This document shows positions 21,708-32,339 of a DNA stretch of 64,000 nucleotides, one piece after another. The stretch spans positions 124,001 through 188,000 of the forward strand of contig JARGXX010000097.1 in assembly GCA_030374765.1 (NCBI GenBank). The letters are read 5' to 3'. A program made the translations under genes and the position numbers. Source of the stretch: Agarophyton chilense (taxonomy: Eukaryota; Rhodophyta; Florideophyceae; Gracilariales; Gracilariaceae). Below the pieces are notes generated by a model that saw only the letters and a program-made list of their open reading frames with translations, searched no databases and had not been told where the DNA came from. How positions within the stretch are numbered: position 1 is the stretch's first letter; each line of letters opens with the position of its first letter.

Positions 21708-24700
21708 CTAGTGTGTCGTGGTGTGAGCCTTCTTTGGTTCCTGGCCATGATTTTCTAAATGTTGTGGTCGTTTGTTGTATAGCTTCAGTCTTCGGGCATG
21801 AATTCCTTTGCGAGACGCTCTCTTACCTGACGGCACTAGTTGATAACGCGGATGATTCGCCTTAATGACACGGCATGGCCCATAGAACCTTGTGACATAA
21901 GCAGGCCATTTGAAAGAAGGATTGAGTGCTTCTCCATTCATCACTAGGACGAGATCTCCAACTGAGAACCTATGGCCGTAGCGAGAGTCATCTTTCCTAA
22001 TCGGCGGGCGAGCTACTCGCATCGCCCTACCGACTGTAGCGGCCTGAGCTTCGATCCTTTGATGTTCTTCATGAGGAAACTTTACTAATGCACAAGGGTC
22101 ACTGCGATGCATGCGTGGAGGACATCCATACATCAGTTGAAAGGGTGAGAATCCTTCCCTCAGTTGTCGGCTTCTATATCCAAACAGAACCTCGGGGAGT
22201 GCGTCGTCCCATTCCATATTATTTCCATGTACGATCTTCTCAAGGGCCTTCTTGATAGTCCCAATCATTCGTTCTGCACGCCCATTCGACATCGGGGCGT
22301 AAGCCAGCACAGGCTTCAATTCAATGCCGTTCTTGGTCAAATATTCCTGAACGGACTTGGCTAGAAACGAAGTTGCATTGTCTGACACAATAGTTCGCGG
22401 GTATCCAAACGGACTCACGATCTCGCTTCTAATGAATTTGAGGACTTCCGTTGCCGTACAGTATCTGGAGGCTACTGCTATAGGCCATCCAGTCAAGTGT
22501 TCTACTCCAATCAGCAGGAATCGGTTGCCACTCTTCGTCGGACGGTACAATCCAGCAAAGTCGATGGAGAAGGTGTGAAACACATCCGTAAGAGGAGTTC
22601 TTTGACCAGCGCGGTAAGATGGATTGGGTCCCATGAACTGGCATGCTTTGCAGCTTTTGACATATTCCACGATATCGGACACGACGTTTGGCCACCAGAA
22701 TCTTTCACGGATAAATCTACGAGTGGTCCGCAAGTCCCAATGTCCTATGTCATCGTGAAAGGTCTTCAGCAACCTAAGCCTTTCAATCACGGGTGGAACC
22801 CATCGAAGACCGGCACCGGTTCTTCGATACGACAACCCGTTCCAAACCATGAAATTCTTGCTACTTCTCTTCGTGGCTGCTACCATCTTAGGGTCACTTT
22901 CCTTCATCGGCATCATACTCAAATGTCGACCAATGTCCGCGTAGAAGTCTTCAATCTCCTCAAACGTGGTATCGGTCTCGACGGTCATGGTCGTGGCAAC
23001 ATCTTTTTCTTCTCTTTCAGTGTTTTGGGCAACGCAGTATCTAGACAAGTAGTCGGCTGCCCTGTTCTTGGCTCCTGGTCTGTAGACAATCTCGAACTCA
23101 TACTCAGCGAGAAAGTCCAACCACCTAGCCAGTCGGCCATGAACATCGTTCTTCTTGAATGCATACCTGAGGGCTTGATGATCAGTGAGCAACTGAAAGG
23201 GCTGAGTTCCAAGGAGATACATCCTGAACTTTTTCAATGCGAAGATAACTGCAAGCGCTTCTTGTTCACAGACTGCATACCTTCTTTCTGCCGCCGTCAT
23301 CGTCTTACTGGCGTACTGTATCGGATGAAACATCCCATCCGATTTCTTCTGCGCGAGGACCGCTCCCAATGCAACGGAAGAGGCGTCGGTCTCAACACGA
23401 AAAGGTACACTGAAGTCCGGGAATGCTAACACAGGCGGGCTGGTAAGTTTCTGCTTAAGGGTATTTAAAGCTTCCAGCATCTCATCGGTAAAATTAAATT
23501 TGCGGTTGCTAGTTGTTGAAGCATGAAGTACAGCAGCCGTGTCGGCAAAGTGGGTGATGAATCGTCTGTAGTACCCAGCCAATCCTAAAAAGCTTCTAAG
23601 TTCAGTGGTATTGGAAGGGATCGGGGCCTGTTGAATAGCTTCAATCTTCTTTGCGTCAACGGCCACGCCATTCTTATCCACTACGTGCCCCAGGAGTTCT
23701 ATCTTTGGCTGAGCGAATTGACAGATGGATATCTTTAGCTTCAATCCATGTGACGCTACAATTCTCAACACGTATTCAACATGTTCGACATGCTCTTCCA
23801 ATGACTTGGAGAAGATCACTACGTCATCGATGTAAACGCGAGCGAACGGTACCTTGCCGAGAATGGAGTCCATCATTCTTTGGAAGGTTGACGGAGCGTT
23901 CATCAGACCAAAAGGCATGACTTCAAATTGAAACGTTCCCTGTCTGCAAATGAATGTCGTCATTTCCTTGCATTTGGGCGACATCCCTATCTGCCAATAC
24001 ACAGAGAAAAGGTCCAAGGTGGTGAAAAATGAACAACCTCCCAACTCGTCGAATATCTGCTCCATGTGCGGCAGAGGCCAGCGGTCAGCTTTCATCCCAT
24101 TATTCAACGGTCTGTAGTCAATGCAAAACCTTGGTCTGCCATCCTTCTTGGTAGCTATTACCACAGGAAAAGACCAGGGGGAAGTGCACGGCTTGATTAT
24201 GCCGGCTTTTAGCATCTTGTCCACTTCCTCTCGAACAACTTGGTCATATCTGGGCGGGAGTCTCCTAACTCTTGAATGGAGCGGGGCATCACATGTCACT
24301 GTGAACTCGTGCATGACAGGAACATTGGTCGGTCTGAGATCATACAAAGACCATGCTACAACATCGAGGCTCCCCAGAATGGAACGGATCCGGTCTTGTA
24401 CCTCATTAGGCAAATGGACAAGTCTTTCAACAATCAATTCTTCTTGACTCGCATCTGGCGCAGAGTTCTCGATGACAGTCGAGCTCTCATCTCGTTTCAT
24501 TTTCGTGGGCATTTGCCATGAATACTCATCTTCCGATTGTGGGCACACAATGTCACCCTGACTCATGCAACCAGCCACACATATTTTCGCGGACTTTTCC
24601 CAATTTATGTCGGGGTTCGTATCACCTCGGCCAATTCTTGCTTCCGAATCTTCCCCCTTCTGTTGATGCAATCTTTCGCCAGTTTCTGCGGGTGGTCTGT

Positions 24701-27008
24701 TCGGATCCTTGTCTTCTCCACCCACGGAGAGCGGGGGCCGACTCGTATTCTCTTCAGGTGGTAGTTCTTCTTCAAATGAGATCACATAATGACCATCGTC
24801 ATCTTCCTCAATCATTCCAGTACGATTAAAAGGAAGGATGTGAGCTCCCAAGTGAGGCAGATGAGCAGGTAGGGGAACAGGGTATCGAATCCGGATACGA
24901 ACCTCCAGAAAATCGTCTATTGGTTCTCCTCCCTCTTTTGGCAGCAATTGAACCTCATCCTTAATCGGGATAGTAAGGATGGGATCACGGTAAACGGGGG
25001 TATCGGACATCTGCATTTCTTCAGGAGAGGAATGGGCACTAACGCTCTCTTGGTCGGCATCGTCCATCAAGACGAGTCCTACCGTGTCTCTTGGCTGAAC
25101 GCTAGTGCCCGTAGAAGAACTCTGAAACGATGACGGGTTCGGGCCTTCAAGGGCTAGCTCACCACCACCCTCGCGTTCTGCTGTTGCTACAGGTGGCGCG
25201 TAAGACAAGTCGTCATCTCCAATCTCCGAGATAGGCCATCCGGCTTCAAACCGAACAATCTGTTCTCCCTGGTCGTCAAGCTCTAAATTTCCATATGGTA
25301 GGTCTCTCGTTTCGGCATGTATTGGGTCACCTGGCAGCAATTCGGGGTAACGACGATAGACCCTGAAAATGAGGCTATCTGGGTTTCCATCAATGTCTTC
25401 GGGATGCAGAAGAACAACGTCATTTCTTACTGGAAGAATGAAATGAGGATCAGGTAGAGGAGAACCATCAGAAATTTCATCGTCCGTCTCCTCATCCAAG
25501 GCTTCTTGCACTTGTACTTGCTCAGCGACGGCCTGTTCTATCTGCTCCAGCTCGACAGAAGGCAAGGCGGGCTCGTCTTCTAATGTCCAAGTTGGACACA
25601 AACTCTCAATCTCGGCCATGTCTAAGGGACGCACGGTAGCCAAATCATGCCAGCAAGTAATTTCTTCTGCTGAATCATAGTCTGGGAGTCTGCTCAGAAA
25701 TTCCCTGCTACAAGAAGGTGGGGAACCGCTGTCTTGAATGGTCGCCAACGCGTAAGCTGAAGTACTAAGATTCTTCTTCTTATCGTGAATGGGTTCCTCT
25801 TCTTCCTCGGTGCTGCTTTCAGAAATCAAAGCATCAGTGTCGGAAGTGATGTCTGCACTATCTGTAGATGACAGTTCGTCGAACAAATCGGCTCCGGGCC
25901 GATGGTAGTCCAGCGGCAAAGTCGTGGCCTCGTCATCGAACTTCATCGATACTTGTTGCGTTCCAAGGTCAAGACGAGCTTGTACTGCTTCTAACGTGGG
26001 GCATCCAACAATTAAATGAAAGGGTGGATTTTCTACCACCAAAAAGTCCAAAGGTACTCGCAGAGAACCAAACTCAATCGGCACGTTCTTCAATCCACCA
26101 CGAACCAACGACTTTGTCCCTGCTGCTACCACTATTATTCTATTGGAAGGCCTCATCTCTAGAGACAGTCTGTGACACAACGCAACGGACATCAGATTTG
26201 GTATGGCCCCTGAGTCTAACAAGGCCTGAGCCTTGGTTCCATGCACGGAGACATTGACAACCTTCAAAGACGGGGGCAAGGCCTGCGCGTGGGCGTAATT
26301 GATTCTTCGCCCGGAAAAGCTTCCAGCTAGTATGCGACGAAGGTCTTTCTTTGCTTGCTCAGCGTCTCCACAAGCGAACTGACCAAACGTTAATCCTGAA
26401 GGAGCCTTTGCCAGCTCATCATAAGCATTGTATTTCGCGATATGTTCCTGAATTTTGACTTTCTTCGACTTGGCTTTCGTGGCCTTCGAAGAGGTTTTTC
26501 GAGCTTTGGAGGAAGCTCGAGGGGTACTTCTTCCAGTTGGTGTCACTCCTTTGGTAACCTGGCTTTCGGGAAACATCACCGGTGAAATACCAGAGAGGGG
26601 CGCAGTCTTTTGCTGCTTTGGGAGCGGAGCTCCCTGCGCATCTCTTTTCGTCGTTGCCACCAGTTCCTCTTCGTCGGAGGAGTCATTGACGACAACCGAA
26701 ACGTGATTCGTCTCATTCGTTTCTGCAGGACGATCATTATTCAGAGCCTCTTCACGAGCGGGCTCTGATTTGGGCTGGGCGAATGAAACCCTCTTAAACG
26801 CTTCGTCAACCGGTTTCTTCCAACAAGTTGCCGAAGAGTGTCCTACCCTTCCACACGAAACGCAGCGCGTGTTTCGGTGGGGATTCGTCGGACACCTATT
26901 CGCGTAGTGCCCCGGTTGCTCACAGAATGTGCACAATCTTTCTCCTGCTGACTCCGAGCGTGCGCCACCTGATTGGGTTTTCTTCATCATCAGATGGAGC
27001 TCCGCCAT
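21708..27008 (-). CDS. pol: Gypsy-2 zinc-knuckle-pol polyprotein, 1766 residues
   Basis: One open frame of 1766 residues. Two CCHC knuckles lie near residues 26-62 (CTFCEQPGHYANRC, CVSCGRVGHSSATC). A basic Lys/Ser-rich stretch follows, then the aspartic protease (LLDSGAIPN near 261). The acidic linker that follows carries two related modules of about 75 residues, at about 521-593 and 675-750. Reverse transcriptase motifs are FCIDYRPLN near 961 and VYIDDVVIF near 1057; RNase H has VETDASS near 1204. The integrase has its HHCC zinc region near 1418-1455, FSIDFAG near 1483, SDNATSF near 1543 and NGRAERM near 1579. The carboxy terminus has no chromodomain. The true start may be upstream in gag, since a gag-pol fusion is normal for the family. 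This frame looks whole. Confidence 0.94.
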   Translation of the reverse strand: MAELHLMMKKTQSGGARSESAGERLCTFCEQPGHYANRCPTNPHRNTRCVSCGRVGHSSATCWKKPVDEAFKRVSFAQPKSEPAREEALNNDRPAETNETNHVSVVVNDSSDEEELVATTKRDAQGAPLPKQQKTAPLSGISPVMFPESQVTKGVTPTGRSTPRASSKARKTSSKATKAKSKKVKIQEHIAKYNAYDELAKAPSGLTFGQFACGDAEQAKKDLRRILAGSFSGRRINYAHAQALPPSLKVVNVSVHGTKAQALLDSGAIPNLMSVALCHRLSLEMRPSNRIIVVAAGTKSLVRGGLKNVPIEFGSLRVPLDFLVVENPPFHLIVGCPTLEAVQARLDLGTQQVSMKFDDEATTLPLDYHRPGADLFDELSSTDSADITSDTDALISESSTEEEEEPIHDKKKNLSTSAYALATIQDSGSPPSCSREFLSRLPDYDSAEEITCWHDLATVRPLDMAEIESLCPTWTLEDEPALPSVELEQIEQAVAEQVQVQEALDEETDDEISDGSPLPDPHFILPVRNDVVLLHPEDIDGNPDSLIFRVYRRYPELLPGDPIHAETRDLPYGNLELDDQGEQIVRFEAGWPISEIGDDDLSYAPPVATAEREGGGELALEGPNPSSFQSSSTGTSVQPRDTVGLVLMDDADQESVSAHSSPEEMQMSDTPVYRDPILTIPIKDEVQLLPKEGGEPIDDFLEVRIRIRYPVPLPAHLPHLGAHILPFNRTGMIEEDDDGHYVISFEEELPPEENTSRPPLSVGGEDKDPNRPPAETGERLHQQKGEDSEARIGRGDTNPDINWEKSAKICVAGCMSQGDIVCPQSEDEYSWQMPTKMKRDESSTVIENSAPDASQEELIVERLVHLPNEVQDRIRSILGSLDVVAWSLYDLRPTNVPVMHEFTVTCDAPLHSRVRRLPPRYDQVVREEVDKMLKAGIIKPCTSPWSFPVVIATKKDGRPRFCIDYRPLNNGMKADRWPLPHMEQIFDELGGCSFFTTLDLFSVYWQIGMSPKCKEMTTFICRQGTFQFEVMPFGLMNAPSTFQRMMDSILGKVPFARVYIDDVVIFSKSLEEHVEHVEYVLRIVASHGLKLKISICQFAQPKIELLGHVVDKNGVAVDAKKIEAIQQAPIPSNTTELRSFLGLAGYYRRFITHFADTAAVLHASTTSNRKFNFTDEMLEALNTLKQKLTSPPVLAFPDFSVPFRVETDASSVALGAVLAQKKSDGMFHPIQYASKTMTAAERRYAVCEQEALAVIFALKKFRMYLLGTQPFQLLTDHQALRYAFKKNDVHGRLARWLDFLAEYEFEIVYRPGAKNRAADYLSRYCVAQNTEREEKDVATTMTVETDTTFEEIEDFYADIGRHLSMMPMKESDPKMVAATKRSSKNFMVWNGLSYRRTGAGLRWVPPVIERLRLLKTFHDDIGHWDLRTTRRFIRERFWWPNVVSDIVEYVKSCKACQFMGPNPSYRAGQRTPLTDVFHTFSIDFAGLYRPTKSGNRFLLIGVEHLTGWPIAVASRYCTATEVLKFIRSEIVSPFGYPRTIVSDNATSFLAKSVQEYLTKNGIELKPVLAYAPMSNGRAERMIGTIKKALEKIVHGNNMEWDDALPEVLFGYRSRQLREGFSPFQLMYGCPPRMHRSDPCALVKFPHEEHQRIEAQAATVGRAMRVARPPIRKDDSRYGHRFSVGDLVLVMNGEALNPSFKWPAYVTRFYGPCRVIKANHPRYQLVPSGKRASRKGIHARRLKLYNKRPQHLENHGQEPKKAHTTTH

Positions 27009-27014
27009 CTGTTC

Positions 27015-27662
27015 GGCAAGCTTCTCAACCTTATCTTCAAGTGGGGCCGATGTGGGAAGTTCACTCTACCTCGGCCTTTGTAGGATCTTCTTTGCTGCCG
27101 GCAGGGCGCTCAAAGCACCATAGGACCCTAGGGCTTTCTTTCCACCAACGAAATCTTTGACTAACGCCTTCAATGCTTGATAGTCATCTGCACCTCGGAA
27201 AATAACAAACTGGGCCAGGTCCGCATATTCCATTACAGCGTTTCAAAGCAACCCGAACTTGGCTTGGGGATTGAAACTTGCCTGTTCGAAGAGCGAGTCC
27301 ATCTTCTTCAAGGACCCGAGGAGGTCAGCATACTCTAAACGTGCTGAAACCGCCCGACGGATTCTTTTCGCCGGTTCTTCGACAGAGGCGAAACGCTCAA
27401 TGAGAGCGGACTTCACTTGACCATAATCTTTCGCTTTTTCCGAAAGCGTACCATCAACAGCATAATTATCATAGTAGAAATCGAAGGCTTCACCCTCAAG
27501 GTAGCCTAACAGCTTGACAACCTTTTCACCTCCATCGGTGCCAGCTGCCGCAACATTCTCAAAGTAGAACAGAAACTTCCTGATATCAACGTTGGAGCCA
27601 TCAAAAGAAGAAACAGACTCACGCGGGACGGCGCCCTGCTGGGGGTACCATGTGGACGCAAT
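27015..27662 (-). pseudogene. gag: Gypsy-2 gag capsid region (broken)
   Basis: Homologous to the Gypsy-1 gag amino part, with SSFDGSNVDIRKFLFYFENV and ARLEYADLL as clear landmarks. It reads from the LTR/primer-site boundary toward the zinc knuckles and has one or two breaks. Confidence 0.85.
27633..27650 (-). promoter_or_regulatory. Gypsy-2 primer binding site
   Basis: TGGTACCCCCAGCAGGGC on the minus strand, touching the 5' LTR and identical to Gypsy-1. As there, it lies inside the gag reading frame (WYPQQG). Confidence 0.8.
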
Positions 27663-29081
27663 TTTCTGGGCTGCTAATGGCGCGGGTGGTGACAGACCCA
27701 TTAGAACGAAATGCCAGGGGGTACCAGTCTACAACCGTAGACAAAACGACAGAGGCCGGCGGAAACGGCCAACCAGTAAAGGCCCAGGGAGCACTAACAA
27801 ACGATACAACCACTCCGAAGAACACCTACGAGCGCCCGCAAGCCACTGCAGGGCTGCACTCGTAGTGGGGAAAGGTTGATGCTAAAGACGGCGGGAGACC
27901 AAGCCGCCAAGGAAAGTGAAAGGGGGAAGCAGGGCAGAGAGAGAAACGGTTGATGGCAAAAGAGGCCCGGACAGGGCTGAGAGAAGTGAGGGTGCCCCAG
28001 GAGCTTCCGGGGAAAAGTGTTCTCCCCTCGCAGAGCTGGCGCCGAAGCGCTCGGCTCGGGGGTTTATATAGACGATCAGAATATTGCATAAACTCCAATC
28101 ATGCATAAGACAAAGCCCAAAAGCTACACCCGTAGCCTTGAATTTGGGACGTCTTCTAGTAGATCTCCCTAAGAAAGGCTCTGTCTCTTCTGATGACGTC
28201 TATATAATACGTGGTTGGAATCTGGAATCACCAGTTCCACCGTTTCATCCAAACATGAATCCTACAACCTTGATTCGAGAGATGACCTGACGACGATACC
28301 AACTCATCCAGCCGCGAGCCGGTATACGCGCCGGTGTTGGACCTTGAAGCGAAGAATTGGACAGTGAAGTGGACCAGAGCGTCACCCATGCGTCCGTGGA
28401 AGCGGTCGTAGACCAGTTCCAACTGGTCGTGGACGACGCTATGGCTGGCCACCCTCAACCTGACAACGCGGTCGAAGTCGACGCAGTGCGTTGCGGCGAC
28501 GCAGCCTGCTTGGGCGACACAGCGCGGTTGGGCAGGCGACGCTGTGAGAGGGACGGAGGCGGTGGAGGCGGTGGAGGCGAAGGCCGCGAAGGCGGAGGCC
28601 ATGGAGGCGGACAACAAAGAGGCGGAAGAGGTTGTTGGGGCGCAGACAAGGGAGAAGGTTCATGCGCGCTGCGACGGCAGAGCGACGATGGGGCGCTTGA
28701 CGAAGCGCGGCAGGTTGGTGATGCGGGCGCAAGGGCGGCCGAAAGCTGCGACGACAGCGGGGAGCCAGACGGTGCTGGGGGGCGGCGGTGGCCGAGGAAG
28801 AAGGGGCAAACGGAGGAAGACGGAGATGGCGCCGCGGACGGTCGCGGCGCCGTCTTGGGTGATGGAGACCGGTAAGGGCGTCTGGTCGGTTTTGGAACGG
28901 GGTGGTGTGTTTTGAAGCGAATCTCAATCTCGAGAATCGCTTCCACTTCCACCATCCCAACTGGCCGTTCCACACCAACCAATCATCGGTGTGGAAGTCC
29001 CAGGTGCAGGGACAGGCGGATTGCTCCGGTCCACAGGACAGGTACCGGGAGACATCCCCCTGTCCTTGCTGGGCGGCTACA
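27651..29081 (-). repeat. Gypsy-2 5' LTR
   Basis: 1431 bp. Compared with 20238-21658 it carries an extra 9-bp copy of a GGTGGAGGC unit near 28559, a typical slippage event, plus about 25 scattered differences. Confidence 0.94.
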
Positions 29082-29280
29082 CACCCCCTTGCTCAGCGGT
29101 CGCTTCGCCGGGGCGACCGAAAAATAACGACTAGTGTGTCGTGGTGTGAGCCTTCTCAACTGGCCGTTCCACACCAACCAATCATCGGTGTGGAAGTCCC
29201 AGGTGCAGGGACAGGCGGATTGCTCCGGTCCACAGGACAGGTACCGGGAGACATCCCCCTGTCCTTGCTGGGCGGCTACA
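29082..29280 (-). repeat. Extra pre-LTR piece plus second U3 end outside the Gypsy-2 5' LTR
   Basis: 29082-29156 matches the sequence that lies inside the element next to its 3' LTR (21659-21733): polypurine tract and pol end. 29157-29280 then repeats the outer 124 bp of the LTR (28958-29081). The target repeat follows at 29281, so this compound end was present when the element integrated. Confidence 0.9.
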
Positions 29281-29285
29281 ATTAG
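29281..29285. repeat. Target site duplication of Gypsy-2, right copy (ATTAG)
   Basis: Perfect copy of 20233-20237; Copia-B sequence resumes behind it. Confidence 0.95.
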
Positions 29286-30017
29286 GCCTCATTCTTTCTA
29301 ACAAACCAACCACCATAGGAAACTTCACCCGAGTTTTCAAATCTCTGCACAATCTGTATCAGCCTACTTCATCCAACTCCACACAACATCCTAGTACCCA
29401 ACGATTCACCGGGGACTGTTGACAGCAGAACATCGGCTACGCGCCAGGCAACACATATCGTAAACCCACATTCACAATTCGACGCATACCATTTTACGAA
29501 CTATGCTTATACCGCAAAGCATTACGAGTGCGCTGCAACCACACTCTCCCCCAACGTTCGCATAACCTGTAGTGCGTGCGATCACGCTAAACGTCATCCG
29601 GCACCGCACAGATGCAGAAGGCACATATATCCCATAGAAGCACATGTCAGCTCCGATACATGGGGTCCCATCAGACCCACATCCAGAGAAGGGCACAATC
29701 ACATGCTGCTAATCGTCTGCGCAGTCACCAAATTTGTCATAGCTCACATCATTCGAGATCGTACGTAAATCCCGGCATACATCGATACCACACTCCAACA
29801 CATCAAACACACCATGAATCACCCTCTAAGATACTTTCGCAATGACAATGCCAACGAATACCTATCACAACAAATGCAAGGCATATACAAGAAACACTCC
29901 GTCGGCCATCACCTCAGAACACCCCACCAACCACAAGAGAATGGCATCGCAAGGAGACTCAACCGCACCATCATGGATTCAGTAAGAGCCAGCCTCACAA
30001 GAGCAGGTCTAGATTAA
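29286..30017 (+). pseudogene. pol: Copia-B protease/integrase region (broken)
   Basis: Degraded Copia integrase. Landmarks on the plus strand are CSACDHAKRHP-like coding near 29575-29600 (end of the zinc-binding region), a core with the aspartate block near 29645, FRNDNANEYLS near 29835 and PHQPQENGIARRLNRTI near 29925-29975, the catalytic Glu region. Several frames are used; it is broken. Confidence 0.65.
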
Positions 30018-30218
30018 ACACACTGGGAAGATGTGGCCCGAGACACCATCTTCAAGTACAATCTCTTGCATCATGTTACCACAGATACATCTCTATATCA
30101 ACTATAGTATAACACCAAACCACAACTCACACACCTCTTCACATTAGGGCAACTCGGAACAGTCCCAGTATACGCGCCTAAAAAGAAACTCGAACCCCGC
30201 GCAGACCCCTCAAGATAT

Positions 30219-31960
30219 ATGTATGCAGCAACCCTAACCAATGTCATCGTTCTAAACCTCCGAACGCCCACCTATAAACAAATAACAGCAGAGGACTTTC
30301 ACCCATATCAAAAAACTAAAGACCCAACGAGCACAACCACCACAGCATTCAAAGCCAGAATGAACTACGCCCAGCAGAAGCCGACGGAAATACAGATATC
30401 GACACATGCCCCATCTAATCTGACCCAAGCGCGCAAATATCAACACGCAGCACAATGGAAAAACGCCCACGGCGAAGAACTACGCAATATCGACGCACAC
30501 AACGGCATAACCTGGCTCCCACCCGAAGTCCAACCCCCTAAAGAATCCATAATCCCACTGATGATGCTATACAGATACAAACGCTCAGCCGAAGGACATA
30601 TAACACAAAGAAAATCCAGATGCAACTTACGAGGCGACTTAATGAAACCAGGACTGCACTACGACCCCAAACACACAACCGCCTATACCGCCGATCGCAC
30701 CACGCAACACATTCTATTAGCCATACACGCAACCACGAACCTGCCATTGGAGCATTTTGACATAAAGTCAGCATATCTCCACGAACAATACACCCACGAA
30801 AAACCCATATATGTGAAAGAAATGCCCAACTCTAACGGATCAAATCGTCACAACAGCACTTACGGACACCTAGTAGGCAACCTTTATGGTTTAGCGCCAG
30901 CAGCCTATTACTACAACCACGGACTGCAAAGCTTCTTCGCATCGTTAGGATTCCAACGGTCCGAACATGACCCCTGTCTCTACAAACTGCGGTCCACCAA
31001 AGGCATCACATTTGTAAGCACAACCATTGTCGACGTCCTGGCAGTGGTATTCACTCAATCCCTCATCGAAGAACTTTATCAACAAATGCTCGGTAAATAC
31101 AAAATCAAACGGTTAGGACATCCTTCACGCTTTCTCAGCTGGACAATCACAGAAAGGGGTGAAGGTACTCACGTCTCTCAACCGGACGCCATATACTTAA
31201 TCCTACAGCAAACGGGAATGCAACAGTGCAATCCAACATTAACACCGTACATAAAAATAACGAATCTCGATCAACGAGAACCCAGCACACCACTCACACT
31301 GCAAGAAGCAAAGCAGTACCGCAGCATTATCGGGGAAATACGGTATATTACCGACAGCACACGCCCGGATATCGCTTATGCTACCAATCGTTTGGCACAA
31401 CACATGTCAAACCCGCAACAGCACCATCACCTGGCCATCAAATGTCTTCTGAGATATGTAAAAGGCACATGGACACACGGCCTTTTCTTCGGAGCAACCA
31501 AACCGACAGACAAGCAAGACCTCCAAGTCTACAGCAACGCAGATTTCGCCAACGAAAAGAACCGAAAATCCATTTGTGGTACCCTTCACTGCCTCCATTT
31601 AACACCAATATCCTGGAAATCGCGCAAACAAAACATCGTCGCGCTATAAACTACGGAGGCTGAGTATATCGCGGCTACAGCAGCAACCAGACACACAAAA
31701 TGGTCATGCAAACTTCTGCGAGACGCAAACACAACGGAGCAAAACCAAACACCACATTATGTTGATAATCGTTCGGCTGTTGTCTTTGCTGTAAACCAAG
31801 CTCCCACCAAGCAGCTAAAGTACATAGACATCCGACGCCATTTCCTTCAACATCATGTTACAAATAATACCGTACCCATGCACCGCATCCCCACAACCGA
31901 CATGACAGCCGATATCTTCACCGAACCATTGCACAGAGACCGATACCAATATCTGCGAAA
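30219..31960 (+). pseudogene. pol: Copia-B reverse transcriptase and RNase H (broken)
   Basis: The largest frame, 30219-31649, covers the Copia reverse transcriptase with LEHFDIKSAYLHEQYTHEKP, GNLYGLAPAAYYYNHGL, HDPCLYKL, YRSIIGEIRYITDSTRPDI (tether) and VYSNADFANEKNRKSICGT (RNase H). The RNase H end with DMTADIFTEPLHRDRY follows to about 31960. The region upstream of RT is a Thr/Lys/Pro-rich linker. Broken. Confidence 0.85.
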
Positions 31961-32015
31961 AGCACTTCACATCACACCCCGCCCCACACCGCATTGTGAT
32001 GCATCAATCGGGGAC

Positions 32016-32330
32016 TGTCAAACATCATCATAGTATCATGCTGCATTAAATTTTTCATTCGTCAAACAGCATTACAATGTGTGAACGAATAGTAAATTAG
32101 GCAAAAGACGACGACGAAGTAGAAGATGATATATGTCTCCTTCCACGCACAAACGAAGCAACCTGATCAACCATAGTATTGTTGGACCTAACCAATCTGC
32201 GCGGCAGGCCACTCATATTAGGTCAGCTCGATTGGAAACTTTGTCCAATCGTCAACACACAAGACACAGCATATGCGCGACGATAAGCTGTAGCATTGCT
32301 CATGGACCTGGGCGTTTTACTGAGTGATCA
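32016..32330 (+). repeat. Putative Copia-B 3' LTR
   Basis: Starts TGTCAAAC directly after a purine run (CGGGGAC), the usual position of a 3' LTR. It includes the stretch 32061-32152 repeated at 14799-14890. No full-length partner LTR was found, so its end near 32330 is an estimate based on the change to AT-rich sequence. Confidence 0.55.
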
Positions 32331-32339
32331 TAGACAAAG

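Larger units (their letters stand above)
20238..29280 (-). mobile_element. Gypsy-2, Ty3/Gypsy LTR retrotransposon (nearly whole)
   Basis: A 9043-bp element on the minus strand, sister of Gypsy-1, inserted in Copia-B gag with perfect 5-bp target repeats. The 3' LTR is 20238-21658 and the 5' LTR 27651-29081. Beyond the 5' LTR lie about 75 bp of pre-LTR internal sequence and then a second copy of the last 124 bp of U3, up to the target repeat. The two LTRs are about 98% identical, so it is slightly older than Gypsy-1. The zinc-knuckle/pol frame is open over its full length; gag has one or two breaks. Confidence 0.95.
19564..32330 (+). mobile_element. Copia-B, Ty1/Copia element (broken), split by Gypsy-2
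   Basis: Plus-strand Copia element. Gag lies at about 19731-20232, integrase at about 29400-30017, reverse transcriptase and RNase H at about 30219-31960, and a putative 3' LTR starts at 32016. Gypsy-2 with its 5-bp target repeats splits gag. The element is His/Thr-rich and C-rich on the coding strand, unlike the other Copia elements here. I could not find its 5' LTR; the start given is the first coding-like sequence and the end is approximate. It is broken, with about ten breaks. Confidence 0.8.

Noticed and set aside
29406-29440. LTR start-like CGGGGACTGTTGAC resembling the Copia-B polypurine tract/LTR junction
   Set aside because: It lies inside the coding part of Copia-B, and the match to 32010-32020 ends after a few bases.
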